Part shown: positions 1 through 7,768 of the stretch, one piece after another
Numbering within the stretch: position 1 is the stretch's first letter
How the letters are laid out: every line of letters begins with the position of its first letter
Assembly (NCBI GenBank): GCA_017512885.1
Contig: JAFWEP010000006.1
Span: forward strand, 62,001 to 126,000
DNA: 64,000 nucleotides
Source of the DNA: Erysipelotrichaceae bacterium
GTDB taxonomy: Bacteria > Bacillota_I > Bacilli_A > Erysipelotrichales > Erysipelotrichaceae
Reading direction: 5' to 3'
Notes under the pieces: generated by a model
Database searches by the model: none
Told to the model about the DNA's origin: nothing
Seen by the model: the letters and a program-made list of their open reading frames with translations, nothing else
Made by a program: the position numbers and the translations under genes

Positions 1-2
1 TG

Positions 3-158
3 GCCGGCTATGTCGGGCAGAGCGACAGTTACGATCCGGGCGGAGGAAGGCTGAATAATCTGTGGTGGATCTGGACGCTGGTCTTTCTGACGGTCATCGT
101 GATCGGGATCGTTGTCGAGATCCTGCAGAAGAGGAAAGGGAATGAAGCTGATCAGTGA
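3..158 (+). CDS. C-terminal end of an unidentified membrane protein (5' truncated by window edge)
   Basis: An open frame runs from the window edge to a TGA at 156-158 and gives 51 residues. A Gly/Ser/Asp-rich stretch is followed by one hydrophobic helix (about residues 18-38, starting near NNLWWIWTLVFL) and a short basic tail, so it reads as the last transmembrane segment of a larger protein. It overlaps the start of the next gene by 17 bases, which suggests co-transcription. Too little remains to name a family. Confidence 0.6.
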   Translation, partial: AGYVGQSDSYDPGGGRLNNLWWIWTLVFLTVIVIGIVVEILQKRKGNEADQ

Positions 159-939
159 GACGAAAGAGATCCCTGTATCCTGGGGAAAGATGAAGATGAT
201 CCTGCTGCATCCGGCAGAGAAACGGAAAGTCCCCGGGATCCTCTGGATCCACGGCGGCGGATATATGCTGGGGATGGCGGAGATGGTCTATGCCTCGGCC
301 GGGAGGATGCTGGCGGAGAAGTACGGCGGAGTCGTCGTTTCTCCGGGATATCGGCTGGCCTTCGAAGCTCCCTATCCGGCTGCCTTGGAAGACTGCTATG
401 CAGCGTTATGCTGGATGGATGAACATAGGGAAGAACTGGGCATCACGAAGCTGATCGTCGGCGGTGAGAGCGCCGGAGGCGGTCTGGCTGCTGCTCTCTG
501 TCTCTATGCCCGGGATCAGGGAGAGATCAAGGTGGACTATCAGCTGCCGCTCTATCCGATGCTGGACTGTCAGGATACCCATTCTTCTAAAGACAACCAC
601 GGCAAGGTCTGGAACACGAGACGCAATCACTGGGGCTGGAAACACTATCTGGGAGATCTGTATGGCAGAGAAGAGATCCCGGTCTATGCCTCGGCAGCGA
701 GAGCGAATGATCTTCAGGGACTGCCGCCCTGCTATACCTTCGTCAGTTACGGAGAACCGTTCCTGAATGAGACCCTGACCTATGTGCAGAAGCTGCAGGA
801 TGCCGGAGTGAAGGCAGCGGTCGATGTCTATCCCGGAGATGTCCATGCCTTCGATCTGCTGACGCCGTATACGAAGACAGCGAGAGCCGCTAAGAAGAGG
901 CTCTGTGAAGTCTATAAGGAGGAAGTCATAAGTGTTTGA
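142..939 (+). CDS. alpha/beta hydrolase, HSL/acetyl-esterase type
   Basis: A 265-residue predicted carboxylesterase, probably cytoplasmic because no signal peptide is visible. WIHGGGY near residue 37 matches the HGGG oxyanion-hole motif of the hormone-sensitive-lipase family. GGESAGG near residue 107 is the nucleophile elbow with Ser in GxSxG. GDVHAFD near the C-terminus carries the likely catalytic His, and the acid is probably in the preceding strand. I chose the ATG at 142, which follows a GGAAAGGG ribosome site, over an in-frame ATG at 112 that lies inside the upstream gene. It overlaps the upstream gene by 17 nt and the next gene by 8 nt, so an operon is likely. The physiological ester is unknown. 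Confidence 0.85.
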   Translation: MKLISETKEIPVSWGKMKMILLHPAEKRKVPGILWIHGGGYMLGMAEMVYASAGRMLAEKYGGVVVSPGYRLAFEAPYPAALEDCYAALCWMDEHREELGITKLIVGGESAGGGLAAALCLYARDQGEIKVDYQLPLYPMLDCQDTHSSKDNHGKVWNTRRNHWGWKHYLGDLYGREEIPVYASAARANDLQGLPPCYTFVSYGEPFLNETLTYVQKLQDAGVKAAVDVYPGDVHAFDLLTPYTKTARAAKKRLCEVYKEEVISV

Positions 940-1240
940 ATGGATCGTTACAGGGATCCTGGCCCTGGGTGCAGCCGGAGCGGCTGCTTCCCTTATCTAT
1001 ATGCGTAAGATCAGGAAGGAAGGTGTCGAGGCAGAGGCGGTCATTTGCCGGATCCTGGCTTTTGAAGATGAAGACGGAGGTACTGACTATTCGGTCTATG
1101 TCCTTTACCGCAATGTCTACGGGGAGGAAGTGGAAGCCCAGCTGGCCAATCCCGAAAAAGGGCTCTATGAAGGAGATAAGATCGTGATCCGGTACATGCC
1201 GGAGACACCGAAATATGCAGTACTGGTGAGACGTTCCTGA
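932..1240 (+). CDS. small membrane-anchored protein, DUF3592-like
   Basis: A 102-residue protein starting at GTG 932, with AGGAGG ending 5 nt upstream and an 8-nt overlap with the hydrolase gene. Residues 4-23 form one transmembrane helix. The rest is a small beta-rich domain (VYVLYRNVYGEEVEAQ, then YEGDKIVIRYMPETP) of the kind seen in DUF3592 proteins, where a strand pair ends in a conserved V-x-Y-x-P. No catalytic residues are recognisable. The function is unknown; the overlap implies it is translated with the hydrolase. Confidence 0.7.
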   Translation: MFEWIVTGILALGAAGAAASLIYMRKIRKEGVEAEAVICRILAFEDEDGGTDYSVYVLYRNVYGEEVEAQLANPEKGLYEGDKIVIRYMPETPKYAVLVRRS

Positions 1241-1261
1241 GACAGGAACAGGAGGGGGACG

Positions 1262-1699
1262 ATGCAGCTGCGCTATAAGAGATTTGAAGAACTGACTCTG
1301 CAGGAACTTTATGAGATCCTGCGCTTACGGGTGAATGTCTTTGTGGTGGAACAGAACTGTCCCTACGAAGAACTGGACAGCCGGGATCAGGATGCCCTGC
1401 ATGTCTGGCTGGAAGACGAAGAAGGGATCGAAGCCTATCTGCGGATCATGGACAGAGGTGTGGTCAGTCCCTATGTCTCGATCGGCAGAGTCATCGCCTG
1501 CAAACGCCGGCAGGGTCTGGCTACGGAACTGCTGAAGGAAGCGATCGTGATCGCGCAGAAAGAGTTTCAGGCGGATAAGATCTATCTGGAGGCGCAGGTC
1601 TATGCGAAGAGCCTCTATGAAAAACTGGGATTCCTGCAGGTCTCGGAAGAGTTCCTGGAGGACGGGATCCCGCATATCAGGATGCTGAAGGAGCTGTGA
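1262..1699 (+). CDS. GNAT family N-acetyltransferase, ElaA-like
   Basis: A 145-residue protein that resembles ElaA along its whole length. It opens with a LYEILRLRVNVFVVEQNCPY segment (residues 16-35; the VFVVEQ pattern is typical of ElaA) and contains VSIGRVIACKRRQGLATELL, the acetyl-CoA pyrophosphate-binding Q/RxxGxG/A loop. It ends in the usual LYEKLGF strand-helix pair. It is expected to transfer an acetyl group from acetyl-CoA to an amine; the acceptor is unknown for the family. A GAGGGGGACG ribosome site precedes ATG 1262. It lies 21 nt after the upstream gene and is probably the last gene of that short operon. Confidence 0.85.
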   Translation: MQLRYKRFEELTLQELYEILRLRVNVFVVEQNCPYEELDSRDQDALHVWLEDEEGIEAYLRIMDRGVVSPYVSIGRVIACKRRQGLATELLKEAIVIAQKEFQADKIYLEAQVYAKSLYEKLGFLQVSEEFLEDGIPHIRMLKEL

Positions 1700-1779
1700 G
1701 AACAGTTCTTTTTCTTCGTGAAAGAACACATATGGAACGTTCTGTCGTATACTGAAAAAGAACCATAAAGGAGTACCCT

Positions 1780-2724
1780 ATGCCTCATCCCGGTAGAAAG
1801 ATATTCGGCGGAACACAGCTGAGCAACCGCATCCTCTGGATCGCGGCCGCCTTCTTTATCCTGTTCCTGATCATCGGCTCCTTCGTCTTCGTGCTGCCCT
1901 TTGATGCCCTCTTCCATCGTCTGCCTTTCTATGAAGAGCTGTCCTCGGGCCTGCTGTTTACCTTTGAGAACTATCTGGTATCCTTCCTGCCCTTATTGGT
2001 GTGGCTGTTGTTTTACTGCTTCATCAGTAAGAAGAACCGTTTCCTGCTGGATACCTTGAAAGCGAAGAAAGGATCGCTGTCAGCCCTGGGCAAAGGCCTG
2101 CTCTTCGGTTTTCTGATGAACGGGGCCTGCGTCCTGGCTGCCTGGCTGCACCGGGATATCGTGCTCGAGCCGAACTTTGCCCTGAGCGAGATCCCCTTCT
2201 ATCTGCTGGCTCTCGGCTGTGTCTTTATCCAGAGCACGACCGAAGAAGCCTGGTGCCGCGGTTTCCTGCAGGAGAGGATCCATATCCACTATCCCTTCTG
2301 GCTGGCTGCCTTGTTGAACGCTGCGATCTTCGGTGCCCTGCACCTGATGAATCCGGGCATCTCCAAACTGGCGGTCGTCAATCTGGTGCTGACCGGTGCG
2401 GCTTACTCCTTTGCGATGAAGGCGACCGGCAGCATCTGGTTCCCGATGGGCCTGCATACGGCCTGGAATTTCACTCAGAATTATCTCTTCGGACTGCCCA
2501 ACAGCGGCCTGGTCTCGGAGATCTCGGTCTTCCGGCTGACTGCCGCCAATGCCCGGGATACGCTCATCTATGACAATCTGTTCGGTGTCGAGGGCAGCAT
2601 TCCGGCCTGCATCGTGACGGCGGCACTCCTGCTGTCCTGCCTCTGTTTCACCTGGAAGAAGGGCAGAGGGAAGGAACTGCTGAACAGTAAAGAAAAAGAA
2701 GGTTTTAAGGAAGGCAATGTATGA
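1780..2724 (+). CDS. CPBP family intramembrane glutamic-type endopeptidase
   Basis: A 314-residue polytopic membrane protein with about eight hydrophobic helices. The three CPBP (Abi/Rce1-like) motifs are present: STTEEAWCRGFLQE (EExxxR) near residue 150, FGALHLMNPG (FxxxH) near 186 and GLHTAWNF (HxxxN) near 226. In this family the Glu and His residues form the active site for cleavage inside the membrane, and many members act in peptide maturation or bacteriocin immunity. AAAGGAG lies just before ATG 1780, and a TATACT box at 1748-1753 suggests its own promoter. The stop overlaps the start of a second intramembrane protease gene (ATGA), so the two are probably translated together. Confidence 0.9.
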   Translation: MPHPGRKIFGGTQLSNRILWIAAAFFILFLIIGSFVFVLPFDALFHRLPFYEELSSGLLFTFENYLVSFLPLLVWLLFYCFISKKNRFLLDTLKAKKGSLSALGKGLLFGFLMNGACVLAAWLHRDIVLEPNFALSEIPFYLLALGCVFIQSTTEEAWCRGFLQERIHIHYPFWLAALLNAAIFGALHLMNPGISKLAVVNLVLTGAAYSFAMKATGSIWFPMGLHTAWNFTQNYLFGLPNSGLVSEISVFRLTAANARDTLIYDNLFGVEGSIPACIVTAALLLSCLCFTWKKGRGKELLNSKEKEGFKEGNV

Positions 2725-3434
2725 TCCAGTTAGCTGCACTGCTCGTTAGTCTGATCCCCTCGGCTGCTGTCTTTTTCTGGCTGATGAACGGCCTGAGACA
2801 GGGAGACGGTCACAAGAAGAACTGCGGGAAGCTGTTCCTGAGAGGTTTTCTGGCGCCGTTCCCGATCTTCTTCCTGGGACTGCTCTTCAGTATCCTCTGG
2901 AAACTCAGCGAACTGGAGTCAAAGATCCCGATGGGACATGACCTCTTTCATGCCCTGATCCTGACTTCCGGAGTCGAGGAATTCGTCAAATATACCCTCC
3001 TCAACAAGACCCTCCGGGAAGAACAGTATTCAGTCAGCTGGCTGCAGGTCATCGCCTGGCAGACGATCATCGCTCTGGCATTCGGCGTTTCGGAAGATCT
3101 GGTCTATGCGTTCAGCACCAATGTCGGACAGATCATCGTCCGGGGCATCGCCATGGGACATGTCAGCTATGGGTTCCTGATGGGTTATTTCCGCGGCAAA
3201 GGCATGAAGACCGGAAACGGGTTTTACCGGATCCTGGCCTGTGTCCTGCCCTGGGCTATGCATGCGCTCTACAATTTCTCGCTGAGTCCGGTCGTTGCCG
3301 GGAATGACTTCTTCACCTTCACGGCTGTCACCCTGGCAGCTCTGGATGTGATCATCTGGGTCTTCTTCGTACTGAAACTGCGCAAATGGCGCGACAGTAT
3401 CGAATTCACGCTGCCGCTCTGGGATCTACAATAA
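2721..3434 (+). CDS. PrsW-type intramembrane protease
   Basis: A 237-residue membrane protein with roughly seven helices. Motifs fit the PrsW family: VEEFVKY near residue 86 (EExxK-type), FGVSEDLVYAF near 121 and GHVSYGFLMGYFRGKG near 141, with a final MHALYNF. PrsW cleaves an anti-sigma factor in Bacillus. No sigma/anti-sigma pair is visible in this window, so the substrate is open. It overlaps the CPBP protease gene by 4 nt and is followed at once by a terminator, so the two proteases form a two-gene unit. Confidence 0.87.
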   Translation: MIQLAALLVSLIPSAAVFFWLMNGLRQGDGHKKNCGKLFLRGFLAPFPIFFLGLLFSILWKLSELESKIPMGHDLFHALILTSGVEEFVKYTLLNKTLREEQYSVSWLQVIAWQTIIALAFGVSEDLVYAFSTNVGQIIVRGIAMGHVSYGFLMGYFRGKGMKTGNGFYRILACVLPWAMHALYNFSLSPVVAGNDFFTFTAVTLAALDVIIWVFFVLKLRKWRDSIEFTLPLWDLQ

Positions 3435-3440
3435 TAAACA

Positions 3441-3468
3441 GGCGTGGGATTCCACGCCTTTTTCTTTT
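3441..3468 (+). terminator. Rho-independent terminator after the protease pair
   Basis: The stem GGCGTGG/CCACGCC with an ATT loop (3441-3457) is followed by a T-rich run. It lies 6 nt after the PrsW-like stop. The convergent minus-strand gene ends at 3478, so it may serve both directions. Confidence 0.85.
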
Positions 3469-3477
3469 CGGAGTCTT

Positions 3478-3975
3478 TTATTCCTGTACGAAGATGCGTT
3501 CGCTCAGTTCCCCGTTCTCATTAAAGTAATCTGTATAAACGGGTTGGGATGGATCTCCGTCATCATAGCTTATAGTATAGTGCGGGTCTTTCCGGTACCA
3601 GAAGAGGTTCCCGTAATCATAATAGCTTCTTTCCAGAAACAGGAGAAAGCCGCTTTCCGTTTCGATCATCTTCCTGCCGTCTCTTTCGACCGTACGTTCC
3701 TTCTCGGATCCCAGGGTGATGAAGAGGCCGAAGCCGAGCAGCAGACAGAAGATGCATAGCAGTACCGTGGCCGCTGCCCGTTTTCCTTTCTGCTGGGCCG
3801 GGAGCTCCCGGATCTTTACCAAGGAAACGAAGAAAAGCCCGCCTCCCACCAACAATACCGCCATGATCCGCAGATACTGCCGGAAGACGATGCCGGCTGC
3901 ATGGCCGGCCAGGGCCGCCAGGAGGCAGCCGAGCAGAAAGACAAGATAGATGCGGAATGCTTTGCGGCTGCGCAT
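3478..3975 (-). CDS. hypothetical membrane protein
   Basis: A 165-residue protein with three hydrophobic helices in the first half and a soluble, tyrosine-rich C-terminal part (RSYYDYGNLFWYRKDPHYTI). I chose the start at 3975 because AGGAGG sits 5 nt before it; an in-frame extension to 4119 has no ribosome site and would run under the divergent gene. No family is recognised. The C-terminal half, built around acidic/aromatic strands with a DYFNENGE-type turn, may face the outside and sense something, but that is guesswork. It is a single-gene unit between a terminator and a divergent promoter. Confidence 0.65.
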   Translation of the reverse strand: MRSRKAFRIYLVFLLGCLLAALAGHAAGIVFRQYLRIMAVLLVGGGLFFVSLVKIRELPAQQKGKRAAATVLLCIFCLLLGFGLFITLGSEKERTVERDGRKMIETESGFLLFLERSYYDYGNLFWYRKDPHYTISYDDGDPSQPVYTDYFNENGELSERIFVQE

Positions 3976-4117
3976 GGGACCTCCTGTAATGACCGATATA
4001 CCCAGGTCATTGTAGCACTGTTCTGTTACCGGGACAATGCGGGACCGTCTGAGGAATATGCCATTGGCAGTGTCTCCTGAGCCGGTTTCTTTTATAATGA
4101 AGACGCGGAGGTAGCAC

Positions 4118-4588
4118 ATGCAGATAAATCAAGAACTGGAAATGAATGTCCCGGAAAGTTTCCGGGTACTGAATGAAGAAGAAAGGGCACAGATGAATTT
4201 CCTGGTCGACGGGGAAGGGGTCTGTCTGCGCAGTGAAGAGAAACATATGCTGATCAGTATCGGCTGGAAGAAGGTCAACGCTTTTTCGGCGCTGATCTTA
4301 AGCACGAAGGATATCGCCGGGGATATGGAGAAACGTTTCCGCAAGGCCCTGAAAGATTATGACTATGATCTGGAAGGTTTCCTGGAGAGGAATATCGGAG
4401 AGCGGAAAGCGGAAGGCCTGCGCTATACCTATCAGTCGCAGGAGAAGGACATGGTCTCGGAATCCTTTGCCTTAAAGAGGGGAGAGACCTTCTACTACTT
4501 CCATGTCTATCTGCGTCAGGAAGAGAGAGAAGAGCGTCTGCCGATCTGGGAAGAGTTCCTGACCACGGCAGTCTGGAAAGCGGAATGA
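4118..4588 (+). CDS. hypothetical cytosolic protein
   Basis: A 156-residue soluble protein, acidic, with alternating strands and one amphipathic helix (MEKRFRKALKDYDYDLEGFL). GGAGG precedes ATG 4118 at normal spacing and a TATAAT box lies at 4093-4098. No catalytic motif or family is recognised. It heads a run of six or seven closely packed genes (4118-7740). It overlaps the following cyclase-family gene by 4 nt, so it is likely translationally coupled to it. Confidence 0.6.
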   Translation: MQINQELEMNVPESFRVLNEEERAQMNFLVDGEGVCLRSEEKHMLISIGWKKVNAFSALILSTKDIAGDMEKRFRKALKDYDYDLEGFLERNIGERKAEGLRYTYQSQEKDMVSESFALKRGETFYYFHVYLRQEEREERLPIWEEFLTTAVWKAE

Positions 4589-5142
4589 TCGACCTGAGCC
4601 TGCCGGTCACGCCGCAGATGCGCAAGGATGCTGCAGGAAACGAGAAGAGAGTTTCTAACGGGCATCTGGGCACGCACTTTGATGTGATGGACAAGGTCTT
4701 TCCTTTGGACTATACGATCCGGAAAGGCTATATCTTTGAGGTATCCGGAGAGGAGATCGGCCTCGGAGATATCGATCTTTCAAAGGCAGAGGAAGATATG
4801 TTCATCGGTTTCGCGAGCGGCTTTGCGGACAGGGTCCCTTACGGGTCAAAGGAATACTTTCAGGATCATCCGGTCCTTACGGAAGAACTGATCAAAGAAC
4901 TGGCAAAAAGAAAGATCTCCCTGATCGGGATCGACTTTGCGGGGGTGCGGCATGGGCCGCAGCACCCGCAGTACGATCAGTACTGTGCTGACCGGGGGAT
5001 CTTCATCATCGAGAATCTCTGTCATATGAAAGAAGCGGCAGGAGCCTGCCTCGTCTATACCTTTCCGGTGAACTGGGAAGGGATGAGCGGACTGCCCTGC
5101 CGGGTGTGTGCGGAAAAAGGTATGGAATATGAAAAAAGATAA
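4585..5142 (+). CDS. cyclase family metal-dependent hydrolase (kynurenine-formamidase-like)
   Basis: A 185-residue protein with NGHLGTHFDV near residue 27, matching the HxGTHxDxP metal motif of the cyclase/KynB family, although the final Pro is replaced. IGIDFAGVRHGP near residue 112 supplies the second conserved block. Family members hydrolyse amides or esters, for example N-formylkynurenine in KynB. No tryptophan-degradation genes are nearby, so the substrate is unknown. It is slightly shorter than typical KynB (about 205-215 residues). It overlaps the gene before it by 4 nt and the gene after it by 14 nt. Confidence 0.8.
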   Translation: MIDLSLPVTPQMRKDAAGNEKRVSNGHLGTHFDVMDKVFPLDYTIRKGYIFEVSGEEIGLGDIDLSKAEEDMFIGFASGFADRVPYGSKEYFQDHPVLTEELIKELAKRKISLIGIDFAGVRHGPQHPQYDQYCADRGIFIIENLCHMKEAAGACLVYTFPVNWEGMSGLPCRVCAEKGMEYEKR

Positions 5143-5776
5143 GATCAAGGAAGAACAGGAACGGGAACTGAGCGAAGCGGAACAGAAGCGCCTTCAGCAT
5201 CTCGAGAAAGTAACAGCCGAATACACGGCACAGGGCTATGAGAAGAAGGAACTGCTGGTCAGTGTGGTCAGCGCCAATGTGATCGCTCTGGCGGCCATGC
5301 TTCCGCTTTATGGGTTGGGGATGTGGATCTTCATCAGCCGCAACGGGGTGGAGAACCTTCACCTCAATATGACCGAAGCGATCGCCATGCTGGTGTGGTT
5401 CGTGATCCTGATCCCGGCTCATGAACTCCTGCACGGGCTGACCTGGAGCCTCTTCAGCGAACACCACTGGAAAGATATCGAATTCGGGATCATGAAGGGA
5501 TACATGACTCCTTACTGCACCTGCACAGCGCCTTTGAAGAAGATACCTTATCTGCTGGGAGCGCTGATGCCGGGACTCGTCTTAGGAGTGATCCCGACCG
5601 TCATTGCGGTCTTTGCCGGATCCTTCCTGTGGTTCACGATCGGCATCGCCATGACCCTGTCGGCTGCCGGAGATGCGCTGATCGTCGCAAAGGTCCTGGG
5701 CTACCGTACGGAAAAGAAAGAGATCGTCTACATGGATCATCCGACCATGGCCGGAACGATCGTCTTTGAGAGGTAA
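5129..5776 (+). CDS. DUF3267-type membrane metalloprotease
   Basis: A 215-residue membrane protein. A charged N-terminal helix (about 40 residues, Glu/Lys rich) precedes four transmembrane helices. PAHELLHGLTW contains an HExxH-type zinc motif inside a helix, and the MTPYCTCTAPLKK loop followed by a Leu/Gly-rich helix fits DUF3267. The C-terminal DHPTMAG is also typical of the family. Family members are predicted site-2-like proteases, but few are characterised. I chose ATG 5129, which overlaps the upstream stop, over a GTG at 5108 with no ribosome site. Confidence 0.8.
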   Translation: MKKDKIKEEQERELSEAEQKRLQHLEKVTAEYTAQGYEKKELLVSVVSANVIALAAMLPLYGLGMWIFISRNGVENLHLNMTEAIAMLVWFVILIPAHELLHGLTWSLFSEHHWKDIEFGIMKGYMTPYCTCTAPLKKIPYLLGALMPGLVLGVIPTVIAVFAGSFLWFTIGIAMTLSAAGDALIVAKVLGYRTEKKEIVYMDHPTMAGTIVFER

Positions 5777-5778
5777 AC

Positions 5779-6342
5779 ATGTTTCGTATCATCAGCGATG
5801 AAAGAGCCGAAGAACTGTTAAAGGAGTACGATCCCTGGATCCGTACCCTTTCTCAGCGTTATCCCATTCCCGGAGCGGTCATCAAAGCGATCCTGTACAT
5901 GGAGATGACCCACATGGATGCGATGGATATCGTGGCGGACGCGGTGGTCGAGAGCGATCTCTTCGAGAAGAAGGACAGTTCGACCGGACATGCCCAGATC
6001 TTCGGCTATGTCGGGCTGGAAGCTGCCAACTTTGCTTTGGACAGGGGCTGGAGCGACTATGCCGCGCTGGGCATCGAGAGCGATCACAGGCTGGATGTGC
6101 ACAACGAAGAAGACGTCCGTCTGGTCTGGCGGATCCTGAATGGCGATCCCTTGCTGAACATCGAACTGGCGGCTCTGAATATCCTGAAAGGCGCCGAAGA
6201 AATGACCGGAAGGGTGGATTTTCCTTCCTACAGCGAAACGGAACTGAAGAGGGTGCTGACCCGCTACAATGCGAAGAGCGAAGCGGTCACGCCTTACGGC
6301 GAAGAGGCCTATACGCACTATCTGCGTTATGCCGGAGCTTAA
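5779..6342 (+). CDS. lysozyme-like (transglycosylase-fold) protein, cytosolic as annotated
   Basis: A 187-residue protein. IPGAVIKAILYMEMTHM near residue 30 resembles the helix carrying the catalytic Glu of SLT-type enzymes. STGHAQIFGYVGLEAA near residue 73 resembles the S-x-G-x-Q strand. LNIELAALNILKGAEEM and LTRYNAKSE fit the later N-I/Y-N motifs of the same fold. No signal peptide is visible, which is odd for a wall-degrading enzyme. It could work inside the cell, be exported by a non-classical route, or be a phage-derived relic. It starts 2 nt after the DUF3267-type gene. Confidence 0.6.
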   Translation: MFRIISDERAEELLKEYDPWIRTLSQRYPIPGAVIKAILYMEMTHMDAMDIVADAVVESDLFEKKDSSTGHAQIFGYVGLEAANFALDRGWSDYAALGIESDHRLDVHNEEDVRLVWRILNGDPLLNIELAALNILKGAEEMTGRVDFPSYSETELKRVLTRYNAKSEAVTPYGEEAYTHYLRYAGA

Positions 6343-6975
6343 ATGAAAGAGATCGTTACGCAGGGGATCACTTCCCTGGAAAGAGTATCCGGCAGTACGG
6401 ACTGGTACTGGGGGACGGACCATACTTACGGAGATCTGTATGAAGCAGAAGAGCTTTTTACGATGGGACACCGCATCGACCGCAGCCGGCTGATCCTGGT
6501 CTCTTATCCGGAAGGAAGGGTCTATGAACCTTATAAACCAGAGAAGGGGCAGTACTTCGGAGCCCCGGTCTGTGAAGAAGGAAAGATCTTCCTGCTGCTG
6601 GCAGACTTCGTGAAGAAGGAGATCCGGATATTGCACTGGGAGGGAAAAGAGACCGAGACCGTCGCCTCGATCCCGCGCAGCGAAATGAAAGACTGCTACA
6701 ACCTGCGCTTATGTACGCAGCCGTTAGCGCTGATCCGGCAGGGGCATGAGAATGACTTCGGCATCCTCTGGCCGGAAGAGGCATCCTTCCGGATCGATGC
6801 TCATGAGTCCTTCTGCTGCCGGCGGGGCGACAGGCTATATTTCAGTCAATGGTTCGAAGATCCCGATTACCGGGAAGAGACGCTGATCCGGCACTGTCCG
6901 GACGGAGAGGTGCTGGAAAGAACAGCGGATACATTGCAGGAGATGCCGGACGGTCAGCTTTGGATCCTGCGCTAG
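6343..6975 (+). CDS. hypothetical protein, beta-rich
   Basis: A 210-residue soluble protein whose ATG directly follows the stop of the lysozyme-like gene, implying coupled translation. The sequence alternates short strands with Asp/Glu/Gly turns (YWGTDHTYGDLYEAEELF, then VSYPEGRVYEPYKPEKGQYF), suggesting a small beta-propeller-like or beta-helical fold. It has two tryptophan-rich edges and paired cysteines (FCCRRGD). No family or active site is recognised, and its conservation with the neighbouring lysozyme-like gene is unknown. Confidence 0.6.
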   Translation: MKEIVTQGITSLERVSGSTDWYWGTDHTYGDLYEAEELFTMGHRIDRSRLILVSYPEGRVYEPYKPEKGQYFGAPVCEEGKIFLLLADFVKKEIRILHWEGKETETVASIPRSEMKDCYNLRLCTQPLALIRQGHENDFGILWPEEASFRIDAHESFCCRRGDRLYFSQWFEDPDYREETLIRHCPDGEVLERTADTLQEMPDGQLWILR

Positions 6976-6984
6976 GAGGCCGCG

Positions 6985-7740
6985 ATGAAGAGGATACTGA
7001 AGATATCGCTTTGTGCAGTCCTGTTTCTCTCTCTTTTCGGTTGTGCGAAGAAATACCGTGTGGATTATGACGGGAGAAAAGAGCGGTACAAGGGTGCTGA
7101 AGACAGTTATCCGGCCGGACGCAAGGTCACGCTGTATTACGATCTCATCGCTGCCGATACCGATTATGCCTTCTACCTGGACGGAGAGCGGCTGAATCAC
7201 GGCTATGGCAGCGCTAAGGGCTTCGTCATCAGTTTCACCATGCCGGAACACGATGTGAAGCTGACCTGCGAGACGCACAATACGATGGTCTATGCTCCGC
7301 CGGAAGTTCCGGAAGAGTACAAGGCGCTGGCGATGCTGGATGAAGATGAAGGCTTCTTCACCTTCCGGAAGATCGAGGTCAGTCCCGGCTGTCGAACGGG
7401 AGAGAACTATACCGTGCTGATGTATGACGAGGAAATGATCCTGCGCTATGCGATCCTGGACGGGCCGGTCCGCTACAGCCGCATCGAAGCGGGGTTTCCG
7501 GCAGAGATCGATGAACTGATCGAAAAACAGGAACTGCGCAGCTGGAATGCGGAGAATTATCCGGAGATCAGCCCCGAAGACCCGGAGAACTGCGTGCTGT
7601 ACGAACTGCAGTGGCGGGGCGAAGAGCCCTTCAGTATCGGCCAGTATCGTCCGGAAGACAGCGAAAAGGTCTTTGAGGAGGTCCTGGAACTGCTGAACCG
7701 GTATCAGGGATCCGGGGAGTTCCTGTTCGAGACATTCTAA
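6985..7740 (+). CDS. hypothetical lipoprotein
   Basis: A 251-residue protein with a clear lipoprotein signal: basic start, hydrophobic core and the lipobox LFGC, giving Cys19 as the lipidated residue. The mature part begins with a beta domain (KVTLYYDLIAADTDYAFYLDG, FTMPEHDVKLTC), similar in rhythm to the bacterial-repeat or Ig-like domains that contain FxMP. A second domain follows from about residue 95. It is expected to sit on the outer face of the membrane. It is the last gene of the 4118-7740 cluster and is followed by a bidirectional terminator. The function is unknown. Confidence 0.7.
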   Translation: MKRILKISLCAVLFLSLFGCAKKYRVDYDGRKERYKGAEDSYPAGRKVTLYYDLIAADTDYAFYLDGERLNHGYGSAKGFVISFTMPEHDVKLTCETHNTMVYAPPEVPEEYKALAMLDEDEGFFTFRKIEVSPGCRTGENYTVLMYDEEMILRYAILDGPVRYSRIEAGFPAEIDELIEKQELRSWNAENYPEISPEDPENCVLYELQWRGEEPFSIGQYRPEDSEKVFEEVLELLNRYQGSGEFLFETF

Positions 7741-7768
7741 AACCGCTCAGTGAGCGGTTTTCGTATTC
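7741..7768. terminator. bidirectional terminator between convergent genes
   Basis: The stem AACCGCTCA/TGAGCGGTT (7741-7759) ends in TTTTC on the plus strand. Its A-rich left side serves the minus-strand MATE gene, whose last codons lie inside it. Confidence 0.75.

Noticed and set aside
1705-1727. Terminator after the GNAT gene (GTTCTTT/AAAGAAC)
   Set aside because: The stem is A/T-rich with a long loop and no T-run after it; too weak to call.
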